A stretch of 64,000 nucleotides of DNA, taken from positions 62,001 to 126,000 of the forward strand of contig CAVPGP010000002.1 in NCBI GenBank assembly GCA_963704025.1, in the 5' to 3' direction. The notes under the pieces were generated by a model. That model did not search any database. It had not been told where the DNA came from and saw only the letters and a list, made by a program, of their open reading frames with translations. Each line of letters opens with the position of its first letter. Positions within the stretch are counted from its first letter, which is position 1. This document shows positions 37,877 to 46,005 of this stretch, one piece after another. Source of the DNA: CAVPGP01 sp963704025 (GTDB taxonomy: Bacteria; Actinomycetota; Thermoleophilia; Gaiellales; Gaiellaceae). The position numbers and the translations under genes are program-made.

Positions 37877-37991
37877 CGGTCGACCGCATGATTGCGCGTC
37901 TGGGGGCTCCGAGCATCGCCGAGGCCGGGGCTCGCGACTCGAGCGCGCGGCCGCTCGCGGCTCCTCGCCTCGCGGTGGATACTCCATCCGG

Positions 37992-38510
37992 CTAGAGCGC
38001 CTTCCAGAAGACGGTCGTGTCGCAGGGCCGTCCGTCCGGATAGAGGGCGTAGCCGGGGATCACGCCGACCCTCGTCCATCCGAGTCGCTCGTAGAGACGC
38101 TCGGCGTCGTCGCCGGTCACCGTGTCCAGCACGAGCAGCGTCTTGCCTTCCGCCCGCGCCTCCGCCTCGGCGTTCTTCATCAGGAGTTGCGCGATGCCGC
38201 GCCTGCGCGCCGAGCGGTGGACGAGGAGCTTTGCGATCTCCGCCCGGTGCGGCTGGTTCGGCGGCACCGCGAGGACCACCTGGACGGTGCCGACGAGATC
38301 GCCGTCGGCGAAGGCGGCCAGGATGAGCCGGCGACCCTGTTCGGCGTCGGCCGCAAACGCTTCGAATGCGGCCCGCGCGTGCTCCTGCGGGAACGGCGCC
38401 ATGTAGCTGACCGAGGCGCCGCCGGCGACGCAGTCGGCGAGGACGGCCGCGAGCCCGTCGAGCTGCTCCTGCAGGTCCGTCGAGTCGAGGCGGCGGATCT
38501 CGATCTGCAC
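37992..38510 (-). CDS. GNAT acetyltransferase
   Basis: 172 residues from GTG at 38510, one base after the stop of the L,D-transpeptidase gene. Motif A: LVHRSARRRGIAQLLMKNAE. Motif B: LYERLGWTRVGVIPGYALYP, ending DTTVFWKAL. That pattern is found in streptothricin- or puromycin-like acetyltransferases and many uncharacterised GNATs. Coupled with the transpeptidase, so a role in modifying a cell-wall or amino compound is possible (inference). Confidence 0.82.
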   Translation of the reverse strand: MQIEIRRLDSTDLQEQLDGLAAVLADCVAGGASVSYMAPFPQEHARAAFEAFAADAEQGRRLILAAFADGDLVGTVQVVLAVPPNQPHRAEIAKLLVHRSARRRGIAQLLMKNAEAEARAEGKTLLVLDTVTGDDAERLYERLGWTRVGVIPGYALYPDGRPCDTTVFWKAL

Positions 38511-38511
38511 G

Positions 38512-39636
38512 TCAGATCGATCTCGTGATCACGTGGACGGGCGTCCCCAAGGAGGCGAACTGGTAGAGCAGCTGCGCGTCGTACCTGGGCACGCGAACGC
38601 AGCCGTGGGAGGCAGCTTGGGTCGGAACGTCCGGGTACTCGTGGAACGCGATCCCGCCTGTGAAGTAGCTGGCCCAGGGCAGCCAGACCTGGAACGGGTA
38701 GGACCAGGACTTGGTCTCCTTCCGGAAGACCTTGAACGAGCCCGGAGGCGTGGCGTTCACGCCCTTCCCGGTCGAGACGGCGATCGTCAGCAGGACCTTG
38801 TCGTCCTGCACGAGCAACGCGAGCTGCCGGTCGAGGAGCACCTCGATTCGTTTGCGGGAGCCCGCGGCCACCGGCACCGGGCGCTCAGCCGTGGCGAGCG
38901 CCTTCAGGGTTGCCGGCCCGGCGACCCCGTCGCGCGTGAGTCCGGCCCATTTCTGGAACGCGATCACCGCGAGAGTCGTTTCCGTCCCGGGCCTGCCGTC
39001 AACGTGGGCCGCGGGTAGGTAGCCGAGGTCGGCGAGCCGCTGCTGCAACTCCTGGGTGTCGGGCGAGGGCGGGCGCAGCTTCGGGGCCGGGGGCTTCGGG
39101 AGCGCCACCTTCGGGCGGGCGATCTCCGCCCTGGTGACCGGCCGTGTCAGGTCGAAGCCGGGGAACCGGCCGGGCGTCGGCGCGCTGCCGTCGATCACGA
39201 CCCGAACGGACGTGATTCCCGGAACCGATGAGACGGTGTAGACGAGCTGTGCGAGCCGTGCCGTGCGCGACTCCGCGCTCGGGGCCTGCGCGAAGGCGGA
39301 ATCCATGTCGACCGTCGCCGTGTGCCCGGTCACCGTCAGCGCCCGGAGCTTCACGGTCTTCGGAACGAAGCTGCGCATGCCCTTGCCGGCCTCGGCCGCC
39401 GTGGGCCCCGCGATCAGCTGCGTGACGGCGTCCTCGGCGGTGTTTCCGGGCCGTGGCACCGAGACGAGCTGCTGCCCGAGCACGAAGGAGGCCCTCACCG
39501 ATCCAGCCGCATGCGCCGCCGCCGAGCCGCGGGTCGCCGTCTTCCCGCTCCCGGCGGAAGCCAGGCCGGCTGCAACCGTCAGTGCGATGAGGCCGGTCGA
39601 CACAGCTCGAGTCAGCCCGGCGCGAGGCTTCGGCAT
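38512..39636 (-). CDS. GerMN-peptidoglycan-binding-YkuD L,D-transpeptidase
   Basis: 374 residues from ATG at 39636 (GAGGGAGAAG just upstream). Signal peptide VSTGLIALTVAAGLASAG. A GerMN domain follows (about 45-155: AEDAVTQLIAGPTAAEAG, VKLRALTVTGHTATVDMDSA). A Pro-rich linker leads to a PG_binding_1 domain (about 190-250: LQQRLADLGYLPAAHVDG, FQKWAGLTRDGVAGPATL). A YkuD catalytic domain ends with HEYPDVPTQAASHGCVRVPR (catalytic SHGCxR). It makes 3-3 crosslinks or attaches proteins to peptidoglycan outside the membrane. GerMN plus YkuD is an unusual mix. Confidence 0.88.
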   Translation of the reverse strand: MPKPRAGLTRAVSTGLIALTVAAGLASAGSGKTATRGSAAAHAAGSVRASFVLGQQLVSVPRPGNTAEDAVTQLIAGPTAAEAGKGMRSFVPKTVKLRALTVTGHTATVDMDSAFAQAPSAESRTARLAQLVYTVSSVPGITSVRVVIDGSAPTPGRFPGFDLTRPVTRAEIARPKVALPKPPAPKLRPPSPDTQELQQRLADLGYLPAAHVDGRPGTETTLAVIAFQKWAGLTRDGVAGPATLKALATAERPVPVAAGSRKRIEVLLDRQLALLVQDDKVLLTIAVSTGKGVNATPPGSFKVFRKETKSWSYPFQVWLPWASYFTGGIAFHEYPDVPTQAASHGCVRVPRYDAQLLYQFASLGTPVHVITRSI

Positions 39637-39691
39637 GGCTTCTCCCTCTGGAGTGGTTGAAGTCGGCTGCCGGAGGTTAGCCACCTTCGTC

Positions 39692-39721
39692 TGGGCCGGT
39701 TTGGGGAATGTCATTCGACGG
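39692..39721. repeat. Dispersed repeat copy (divergent)
   Basis: TGGGCCGGTTTGGGGAATG followed by TCATTCGACGG; similar to both halves of the dispersed repeat but with several mismatches. Lies between the transpeptidase start and the gene at 39787. Confidence 0.35.
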
Positions 39722-39786
39722 TTCGTGGCCGCCGTCGCTCCCGGCGAGGGGTTAGAGTCGGTCGAACTCTCGACAAGGAGGCCGGT

Positions 39787-40071
39787 ATGCCGCTCGCACG
39801 AGTCGTGACCTTCGACGGCGTCAACAGCGACCGAATGGCAGAGATGCAGCGCGAGATGCAGGGCAGCGAGCGGCCGGAGAACGTGCCGGCGACGGAGATC
39901 GTCGTGCTGCACGACCCGGAAGCCGCGAAGTCGGTTGTGATTCTCTTCTTCGACACCGAGGACGACTACCGACGCGGCGACGAGGCGCTCAACGCGATGC
40001 CGGCCGGCGATACCCCCGGCCAGCGCACGTCTGTGACGAAGTACGACGTCCCGTTCCGCATGTCGGACTAG
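39787..40071 (+). CDS. Small conserved protein, dimeric alpha-beta barrel-like
   Basis: 94 residues with AAGGAGG before the ATG. The order strand (ARVVTFDGVNSD), helix with RMAEMQREM, strand (EIVVLHDPEAAKSVVILFFD), helix, strand (TSVTKYDVPF) fits a ferredoxin-like ABM fold. Similar in size and opening to the protein at 2863. No active-site residue can be named. Confidence 0.7.
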   Translation: MPLARVVTFDGVNSDRMAEMQREMQGSERPENVPATEIVVLHDPEAAKSVVILFFDTEDDYRRGDEALNAMPAGDTPGQRTSVTKYDVPFRMSD

Positions 40072-40145
40072 GCGGAGCGAGCCTCCCAGGGCCGGGGTCC
40101 GCGACGGCCCCTCGGCCCGGCACGGGAGTCACGGAGAATAGAGCC

Positions 40146-40604
40146 ATGACCGAAGGCGGCTGTGTCTTCTGCGACCTGACCCAGTTCCGTGCGGCCGACG
40201 TGTGCATCGAGAACGCCTTTTGCCTGTACGCCTCGACGCGCGATCCACGCGACCCGCCCGACGTGCTGCCGGGCTGCGGCGTCATCATCCCGATCGTGCA
40301 TCGCACGTCGCCCTTCGACTTCACGGCCGAGGAGTGGGCGGCGACGCACGACCTGCTCGTCAAGGCGAAGGCCGCACAGGACGAACGCCTCGCGCCGGAC
40401 GGGTACACGCTCATCTGGAACTGCTTCGCGGAGATCGATCAACCCCCGCACCACGCCCACCTGCACGTCATCCCTCGCTTCGACGACGAGCCGCTCGCGG
40501 ACCGGGGCGGACGGTCGGCCATCAAGGTGCCGGAGAACCGGCGCCCCGATCCCTCGCGCCGCGGAAGCGGCCGGGCAGCGTCGTTCGGACGGCCGGTCCG
40601 CTGA
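40146..40604 (+). CDS. HIT family hydrolase
   Basis: 152 residues. Starts with a zinc-like Cys pair (GGCVFCDLTQF), contains CGVIIPIVHRTSPFDFTAEE and the HIT triad HHAHLHVIPRFDDEPLADRG. Unlike the HIT protein at 26728, this is the general Hint/AppA-like shape with an extra charged tail (RRPDPSRRGSGR). Hydrolyses nucleoside phosphoramidates or dinucleotides in the family; actual substrate unknown. Confidence 0.85.
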   Translation: MTEGGCVFCDLTQFRAADVCIENAFCLYASTRDPRDPPDVLPGCGVIIPIVHRTSPFDFTAEEWAATHDLLVKAKAAQDERLAPDGYTLIWNCFAEIDQPPHHAHLHVIPRFDDEPLADRGGRSAIKVPENRRPDPSRRGSGRAASFGRPVR

Positions 40605-40725
40605 CCCTTGCGTCGCGCCTGTAGCCTCCGCTCCGAACGCCTGCGTCCCTGCCTCGGAACGAGCATCGCACCCCGACGACGAGGCATTTCGCCAAACCCC
40701 CTCGGCGTACCCCCGAGCGCGGACC

Positions 40726-41463
40726 CTATGCAGCCGGCTTCGCCCAGACGGAGACGTGCTTCCGGCTGTCGCTCGTGAACGGCTCCCGCTTCCAGCCGCT
40801 CCAGCGCTCGCGCAACCTCATCCCGCCGAGTTGCGCCATCAGGTCGAGCTCGGCCGGCCACGTATACCGGAACGGCACCGAGGCGCGCTCGAAGCGCCCG
40901 TCGACGAGCTCGAAGTGGTGCGACGTGAGCCCCTGGTTCGCGACGTCGTACTCGTCGATGCCCCAGTGCGTCCGGCTCGCATGGAAGACGAGCATCGTCT
41001 CGCCCGGCGGCAGACGCCGGAGGTCGGGGATCAGGAGCTCGACGACGAAGCAGCCGCCGGGCTCGAGGTGCGCGGCGACGTTTCGGAAGCAGGCGACCTG
41101 CGCCGCCTGCGTGGTCAGGTTCCCGATCGTGTTGAACACCACGTACACGACGGAGAACGTCCCGTCGACGGTCGTCGTCGCGAAGTCGCCGATGGTGACG
41201 GGGAGGTCCTCGCCGCCCGGCTTCGCGCGCAGCCTCGCGGCCATCGCCTTCGAGAGCTCGATCCCGTGCACGGCCACTCCCCGCCGCGCGAGCGGTAGCG
41301 CGATCCGCCCGGTCCCGATCCCGAGCTCGAGCGCGCGTCCGCTCCCGGCGAGCTCCACGAGGAGGTCGACGACCGGCTCCACGACCGCTGGGGCGAACAT
41401 GTCGGCAGCCGACTCGTCATACCGCGCGGCCACGCGCTCGTCGAAGTAGCCGTCTTCGTGCAC
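40726..41463 (-). CDS. SAM-dependent methyltransferase (class I)
   Basis: 245 residues. Starts YFDERVAARYDESAADMFAP, a common opening. Motif I is ALELGIGTGRIALPLARRGV, then VHGIELSKAMAARL. Substrate part has FHASRTHWGIDEYDV and ends TSDSRKHVSVWAKPA. Cytosolic small-molecule methyltransferase. It has a 121-base gap after the HIT gene and converges with it. Confidence 0.88.
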   Translation of the reverse strand: MHEDGYFDERVAARYDESAADMFAPAVVEPVVDLLVELAGSGRALELGIGTGRIALPLARRGVAVHGIELSKAMAARLRAKPGGEDLPVTIGDFATTTVDGTFSVVYVVFNTIGNLTTQAAQVACFRNVAAHLEPGGCFVVELLIPDLRRLPPGETMLVFHASRTHWGIDEYDVANQGLTSHHFELVDGRFERASVPFRYTWPAELDLMAQLGGMRLRERWSGWKREPFTSDSRKHVSVWAKPAA

Positions 41464-41515
41464 CGGCGGAATGTAGCGCCGGCGCGCTTTCGCATCGCGG
41501 CCCAGAGTGTGCGTG

Positions 41516-41544
41516 TGGGACAGCTGCGGGAATGATGCGATGAG
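41516..41544. repeat. Dispersed repeat copy
   Basis: TGGGACAGCTGCGGGAATG then ATGCGATGAG: both halves present with a few mismatches. Lies between the methyltransferase start and the small membrane protein gene. Confidence 0.45.
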
Positions 41545-41576
41545 AAGCTTGTTGGCGGCACTCCCACCGGCGCAGG

Positions 41577-41864
41577 TCAGGAGGGGTCAAACGGGAGTGC
41601 GATGAACGGCACCACCCCGATCACGACGCTCAACACGATCGCCGCAAGTGCCGGTCGTTGCGGCGCTCGCAGTCGCTTCGCTTGTAGGAGCCCGCAGACA
41701 CTGAAGACGATGCAGACAAGACCCACGAGCGGTGAGATCAGTCCGAACGACCGAAACGAATAGAAGAGGTGTTCCGTCATTGCATCGAACAGCGCCCACA
41801 CGCCCCAGAGAGCGAGGATCCCTACGGTTGCGTAGAGCGTCGAGAGCGAGAGGTTGGCGCGCAT
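41577..41864 (-). CDS. Small three-span membrane protein
   Basis: 95 residues. Three spans: TLYATVGILALWGVWALFDA, LISPLVGLVCIVFSVCGLLQ and ALAAIVLSVVIGVVPFIAL. A short His-containing loop (MTEHLFYSFRS) lies between spans 1 and 2. Unknown. Confidence 0.6.
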   Translation of the reverse strand: MRANLSLSTLYATVGILALWGVWALFDAMTEHLFYSFRSFGLISPLVGLVCIVFSVCGLLQAKRLRAPQRPALAAIVLSVVIGVVPFIALPFDPS

Positions 41865-41927
41865 GCTGCTCTGATCGACCGGCCGCGCGCACGCCTTGAG
41901 CCACCTCGCGCGGCGGTGAGGGTCGCC

Positions 41928-41960
41928 TGGGCCGGCGTTTCACGAATGATGCCCGACCGC
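41928..41960. repeat. Dispersed repeat copy
   Basis: TGGGCCGGCGTTTCACGAATG then ATGCCCGACCGC: good match to both halves of the dispersed repeat. It lies in the shared upstream region of the divergent genes at 41864 and 42013. Confidence 0.5.
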
Positions 41961-42012
41961 ACGGATGCATCGGGAGCAGCGGCGACCGGAGTTTGGTTAG
42001 GTTCCCTCGGCG

Positions 42013-42690
42013 ATGGCCACTCGAGAGGCCGCCTGTCACTGCGGGCAACTTCGTCTGGAAGTCGAGGGCGATCCGTTTGCCGTCTCCATCTGCAACTGTC
42101 GTGCCTGTCAACGTCGGACCGGAAGCGCCTTCGGGATGCAGGCGGCGTTCAAGGCGGAGCAGGTGCAGGTCGTCGGTCGCTTCAGCGACTTCGCGCGAAT
42201 CTCGGACGAGGCGGACAGAAAGGAGCATCTCTTCCATTTCTGCCCCGAGTGCGGCTCGCAGGTCTTCTACACGGAACCGACGGAGCCAGACCTGATCGTC
42301 GTCTCGGTCGGCTCGTTCGCCGACCCGTCGTTCCCGCCGCCGACGGAGTCGGGCTACGACTCTCGCCGTCATCACTGGGTGGGGCTGCCCGACTCGATCG
42401 AGCGTCACGCCCCTGAGCTGTGGGATCCGGTGCGACCTCTCTACGACGCCGGCAGGTACGCGGAGGCGGCGGACAGGGGCCGCGAGCTCATCGAGGCCCG
42501 CCCCGACCAGGCGTACCTCTACTACAACGTGGCGTGCTGCGAGAGCCTCGCCGGCCGGACGGCCGACGCCATCGAGCACCTACGCCAGGCGATCGACATG
42601 TGGCAGCGCTGCCGCGACATGGCGAAGCAGGACTCCGACTTCGATCCGATCCGGGCCGAGCCCGCTTTCGAGGAACTGGTCGGCGGCTAG
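42013..42690 (+). CDS. GFA/CENP-V type zinc protein with TPR tail
   Basis: 225 residues. The first 115 are a GFA fold with zinc cysteines: CHCGQLRLEVEGDPF, CNCRACQRRTGSAFG, and CPECGSQVFY. It resembles glutathione-dependent formaldehyde-activating enzymes, though actinobacteria lack glutathione. The last 90 residues are a TPR-like tail (LYDAGRYAEAADRGRELIEA, YNVACCESLAGRTADAIEHL, DSDFDPIRAEPAFEEL). The same kind of tail is found on the cupin at 48834. Substrate unknown. Confidence 0.8.
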   Translation: MATREAACHCGQLRLEVEGDPFAVSICNCRACQRRTGSAFGMQAAFKAEQVQVVGRFSDFARISDEADRKEHLFHFCPECGSQVFYTEPTEPDLIVVSVGSFADPSFPPPTESGYDSRRHHWVGLPDSIERHAPELWDPVRPLYDAGRYAEAADRGRELIEARPDQAYLYYNVACCESLAGRTADAIEHLRQAIDMWQRCRDMAKQDSDFDPIRAEPAFEELVGG

Positions 42691-42777
42691 GGGCAAGGCA
42701 CAGGGGCCCGTTCACGCACGGTCGCGCGGACGAATGTGGTCCCGCCAGCGCAGCCCGGTGGCTACAGCGCCGCGTGG

Positions 42778-42809
42778 TGGGCCAGCGTTCGGGACTGTCA
42801 CCTGACGAC
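42778..42809. repeat. Dispersed repeat copy, intact
   Basis: TGGGCCAGCGTTCGGGACTG then TCACCTGACGAC. One of the two cleanest copies. It ends 21 bases before the VOC ATG at 42831. GTCACCTGACGA (42797-42808) is shared exactly with the noncoding ends of IS110-B and IS110-C. Confidence 0.7.
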
Positions 42810-42830
42810 GCCCCCGCTACTGTCTCTGCC

Positions 42831-43265
42831 ATGTTGACGAATCGTTCCGCTCCGCCTGGGACCGTGACTCCGGTGCTGATCTATCCGGACGTGCGAGCAG
42901 CGGTGGCGTGGCTAGAGTCCGCTTTCGGCTTCGAGGAGCGGGTGCGGATCGGCGACGCGCACCGTGCTCAGCTGCGTGTCGGTGCGGACGGTGCCGTGGT
43001 CGTCGCCGACGTGCGCGGCGATCAGGTGGCGCCCAGTGCGGGCGTCGTCACGCACGTCGTGAAGGTCCGCGTGGCGGACGTCGATGCGGCCTTCGAGCGT
43101 GCCCGCGAGTTCGGCGCCGGCGTGCTTGAGGAGCCGAGGACCTGGGAGTACGGCGAGCGTTCGTGCTTGCTCGAGGATCTGGGCGGTCATCGCTGGGAAC
43201 TGACGCAGACGATGCGTGACGTCGAACCCGAGGAGTGGGGCGGGATAACGGTTGCGCCCTGGTAA
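42831..43265 (+). CDS. VOC (glyoxalase-like) protein
   Basis: 144 residues. One full VOC unit pair: VTPVLIYPDVRAAVAWLESA, FGFEERVRIGD, AQLRVGADGAVVVAD in the first half and VVKVRVADVDAAFERAREFG, then RSCLLEDLGGHRWELTQ in the second. Family members bind a metal and act as dioxygenases, isomerases or resistance binders; no activity can be named. It ends 29 bases before the IS110-A transposase stop. Confidence 0.85.
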   Translation: MLTNRSAPPGTVTPVLIYPDVRAAVAWLESAFGFEERVRIGDAHRAQLRVGADGAVVVADVRGDQVAPSAGVVTHVVKVRVADVDAAFERAREFGAGVLEEPRTWEYGERSCLLEDLGGHRWELTQTMRDVEPEEWGGITVAPW

Positions 43266-43294
43266 GAGCCCGATCGCCTGGGCGAGTGTTGCTC

Positions 43295-44317
43295 CTATGT
43301 CAAGACGGGACTCGCTTTCAGCGTGTTGAAGACGACGCGGACGAGCAGTCGTTTGAGGCAACGGAGTGCTTCGCGGCGGCTCTTGCCTTCTGCTTTCTTG
43401 CGGTCGAGGTAGGCGCGGGCGCCGGGGTGGCAGCGCGCCTGGGTGATCGCGATCCGGTGCAGGGCGGCGTTGAGTTGACGGTTGCCGCCACGGTCGAGCC
43501 GGTGTCGTTGTATCCGGCCTGAGCTTGCTGCCAACGGTGCGACGCCGCTGTGACGAGCGAGCTGAGCGTCGCTTTGGAAGCGTCCGACCGGGCCGATCTC
43601 GGCCAGCAGCTTCGCGGCCGTGAGCGCGCCGCAACCGGGCAGCTCGAGCAGCGCCGGCGCGAGCCGAGCGGTCCGCTGTTCGAGCTCCTGGTCGAGCGCA
43701 GCGATCGTGCGGTTGAGCGACCGGCACTGCGCGACGAGCTCACGCGCGAGCCGCACCTGCAGCTCCTGGTCCTGACGGGCAAGCCAACGGCTGACCCGTT
43801 CGAGATGCGAGCTGCGGGCGAGCATCCGCAGCGGCACTTCGAAGGTCGGATCGAGCTGATGCAGATGCCAACGCAGCCGCTGATGCACACGGCGACGCTC
43901 GTCGACGATCGCGTCGCGATGATCGACCAGCAGCTTCAACTCCCGAAACGGCTCCTGATCAGCGCGCGGGCGTCCCAGCCCCGGCTCGCGCAGCGCAGCA
44001 CGGGCGACTGCGAGCGCGTCGATCGGGTCGGACTTCCCCCGCCCACGACCGCTGCGCCGCTCCGGCGCCATCAGCTTCGGCGGCACCCGTACCAGCTCCT
44101 CACCCGCCGCGAGCAATTGCCGCTCCAGCCAGCGCGTCAGCCGCCGGCAATCCTCGAGCGCCCACAGTCGCTCCTCGGACAGATCCGCGGCCCAGCCGAC
44201 GAGCTCGTCGCTGCCGACCCGGACCGTCACCTCAGCCAGCATCCGGCCGGCCTCGTCGACGGCGACAGCGGTCACCGATTGCTTGTGTACGTCCACTCCG
44301 ATCACGATCATCCGCAT
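43295..44317 (-). CDS. IS110 family transposase (bridge-RNA type recombinase)
   Basis: 340 residues, the family's usual length, in one unbroken frame. N-terminal RuvC-like domain with the DEDD set: VIGVDVHKQS, LWALEDCRRL and KSDPIDALAVARAAL. C-terminal Tnp domain: LLELPGCGALTAAKLLAEIG, HSGVAPLAASSG (with the catalytic Ser region), and GNRQLNAALHRIAI. IS110 enzymes cut and rejoin with the DEDD site plus Ser, guided by an RNA from the element's long noncoding end. Start: ATG at 44317 (MRMIVIGVD) or 44311. Only 30% or so similar by eye to elements B and C. Confidence 0.92.
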   Translation of the reverse strand: MRMIVIGVDVHKQSVTAVAVDEAGRMLAEVTVRVGSDELVGWAADLSEERLWALEDCRRLTRWLERQLLAAGEELVRVPPKLMAPERRSGRGRGKSDPIDALAVARAALREPGLGRPRADQEPFRELKLLVDHRDAIVDERRRVHQRLRWHLHQLDPTFEVPLRMLARSSHLERVSRWLARQDQELQVRLARELVAQCRSLNRTIAALDQELEQRTARLAPALLELPGCGALTAAKLLAEIGPVGRFQSDAQLARHSGVAPLAASSGRIQRHRLDRGGNRQLNAALHRIAITQARCHPGARAYLDRKKAEGKSRREALRCLKRLLVRVVFNTLKASPVLT

Positions 44318-44498
44318 CGCCTCCACAAACCGTTGGGGGCGACCGGCGAGCGGACAGACCTCACTCGAGGCCAGAGGCCACGCTCCTATCAGGTCACGCT
44401 CGACGGTCGCGGACGGCGGCGGCGACACAACGCTGGCCGGTCAGCCCTCGGGCGACATCCGGAATGTGGGTCAGCCGCCGCCGCCCGAGTCTGCGACA
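44318..44498 (-). ncRNA. Candidate bridge RNA region of IS110-A
   Basis: About 180 bases upstream of the recombinase start with no coding sense. In the IS110 group the bridge RNA is encoded between the left end and the recombinase start, so the location fits. Inverted GC-rich stretches are present (GGCGGCGGCGAC near 44410 against GCCGCCGCCGCCC near 44477). The sequence is not related to that of elements B and C. Structure not verified. Confidence 0.3.
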
Positions 44499-44610
44499 GC
44501 TATCGGACACCGCCACACCAAGAGCCTGACAGTGAGTTCCGGAATGGCCAATGAAGGACTCTCGTGGAGCCGCTCGTAGAGGAGGGAGCACACGGCGTAG
44601 AGTCCAGACA

Positions 44611-45096
44611 GTGGTTCCGTCGCTCGAAGGAATCGCAACGTTCCAGATCGCCTTCGTCGTCGGCGATCTCGAGCGCGCGGCCCGCGAGTTCGATGCGCGG
44701 CGCGCCGCCGGGCCGTGGCGCGGATGGACCTTCGGGCCGCAGGGCCAAGGCCGCGAGTACCGAGGCCATCCGGCCGCCTGGACTCTCCGGCTCGCCCTGA
44801 ACAACCGTAGCCCTCAATACGAGCTCATTGAGCCACTGGACGGCTCGAGCATTCACGCCGACTGGCTCAACGAACGCGGCGAAGGCTTCCACCACGTCGG
44901 CTACGTCGTCACGTCGCTCGTGCGAACGACCGCGGAGATGGAAGCCGCTGGGTATCCTCCGATCGCGCGCATCCACTCCTTCGGGGCTGCCGGCGATGGC
45001 GCAGCCGCCTACTACGACACGGCGGAGGCGCTCGGCTTCCTCGTCGAGGCCGTCGAGCCGCCCTCGCAAATGCCACCGACGGACTTCACGCTGTAG
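44611..45096 (+). CDS. VOC family protein (methylmalonyl-CoA epimerase-like shape)
   Basis: 161 residues from GTG at 44611; the 20 residues before it (from ATG 44551) are Arg/Gly-rich and look non-coding. IATFQIAFVVGDLERAAREF opens the first half; FHHVGYVVTSLVRTTAEMEA opens the second and carries the usual metal-binding His (FHHVGY). The catechol-dioxygenase or epimerase type cannot be decided. Lies just right of IS110-A. Confidence 0.8.
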   Translation: MVPSLEGIATFQIAFVVGDLERAAREFDARRAAGPWRGWTFGPQGQGREYRGHPAAWTLRLALNNRSPQYELIEPLDGSSIHADWLNERGEGFHHVGYVVTSLVRTTAEMEAAGYPPIARIHSFGAAGDGAAAYYDTAEALGFLVEAVEPPSQMPPTDFTL

Positions 45097-45198
45097 ACCG
45101 CGCACCACCGCTGGCGACGCAGCGGATACAGGATGTGGACTGAGGCGTCCGCCTGCCTGATCTCGGCGGCGAGTCGGGCTGGCGTCGCGACTCTTGGC

Positions 45199-45230
45199 TG
45201 GGCCAGCGTTCGGGACTGACCCTTGAGCGG
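45199..45230. repeat. Dispersed repeat copy, intact
   Basis: TGGGCCAGCGTTCGGGACTG then ACCCTTGAGCGG. It lies one base before the stop end of the convergent MBL-fold gene. Its left half matches the left flank of IS110-C and its right half matches the right flanks of IS110-B and IS110-C. Confidence 0.7.
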
Positions 45231-45231
45231 T

Positions 45232-45900
45232 CTAGGAGGGGGACAACGCGCGCTCGAGGGCGGCCCGGTCGGTCGGCCCGCCGTGCGTCGCAAGCACGTG
45301 CTCGACCGGCAGTGCGAGTAGCGGGCGCAGCCCTTCGGCGATCTCCTCGCGCGTCACGCCAGGGCGGAGCCACCTCTCGTTGATCTCGAGGCCCCGGCCG
45401 AAGTCGACGAGCGTGTCGCCGGAGATCACCGCACGCTGGCTCTCGACCCAGAGCACAGTGTCGTTCGCCTTATGCCCGGGGAACACGTCGGCACCGAACG
45501 GCAGCCGGTCGCCGGACGAGTACGGGCGTGCCTCGCCTTTCTTCTCGCGGAGCAGCCAGACGAGGTCGGGACTGCCGTCGCCAGCCTGCTCGGCGGTGAG
45601 GCCGTACGTGTCCATGAGGTACTGCGCGGTGTCGGGCAGCGGCGTGTAGACCGGCACGCCGAGCCGCTCGACCAGGCTCTGCGCGTCGCGCTCATGCCAC
45701 GGCGCGGTGAGCACGATCGCCGTCTGGCGGGAGGCCGCGAGCTCCTCAAGCTCGCTCGGCACGGCCAGCGGATCGAAGAGCAGCAGCCGCTCCCCGTCGT
45801 CGATCGCGTAGGACGACACGTTCTCGCTCCACGGCTCGGTCGGCCGCCACTGCGGGTGCGGTGCCTCCCAATGCCAGAGGCCCGGACGCAACTCGCGCAC
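45232..45900 (-). CDS. Metallo-beta-lactamase-fold hydrolase
   Basis: 222 residues. MBL order: ENVSSYAIDDGERLLLFDPL, the metal loop as APWHERDAQSLVERLG (the first His of HxHxDH is replaced by Ala-Pro), FPGHKANDTVLWVES, AVISGDTLVDFG and a C-terminal HVLATHGGPTDR. The altered loop means metal binding and activity may be weak or different. Cytosolic. Confidence 0.75.
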   Translation of the reverse strand: MRELRPGLWHWEAPHPQWRPTEPWSENVSSYAIDDGERLLLFDPLAVPSELEELAASRQTAIVLTAPWHERDAQSLVERLGVPVYTPLPDTAQYLMDTYGLTAEQAGDGSPDLVWLLREKKGEARPYSSGDRLPFGADVFPGHKANDTVLWVESQRAVISGDTLVDFGRGLEINERWLRPGVTREEIAEGLRPLLALPVEHVLATHGGPTDRAALERALSPS

Positions 45901-46005
45901 GGCACAATGCTACTGAACGCTGCGCGCTCCCGATGCACGCGACGCAGTGCGTCGTATCTGAACTCGACACGCCTTAACGTTAGTGGGGCGCTGGGGCTGG
46001 GTCGG

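Larger units (their letters stand above)
43279..44498. mobile_element. IS110-family element A (intact recombinase)
   Basis: Contains a full-length IS110-type recombinase on the minus strand. The left end holds TGCTCCTATG (43290-43299), shared with elements B and C (with one base changed in B), directly after TGGGCGAGTGT, which resembles the left half of the dispersed repeat. The right limit is set only by GAGTCTGCGACAG (ending near 44498), which resembles GAGTCTCACAG at the ends of B and C; it may be wrong. As in the family, no terminal inverted repeats are seen. Confidence 0.65.

Noticed and set aside
37877..37987. N-terminal extension of the cyclase-ATPase
   Set aside because: 37 residues of Arg/Pro/Glu with no conservation pattern; the cyclase domain begins right after ATG 37876.
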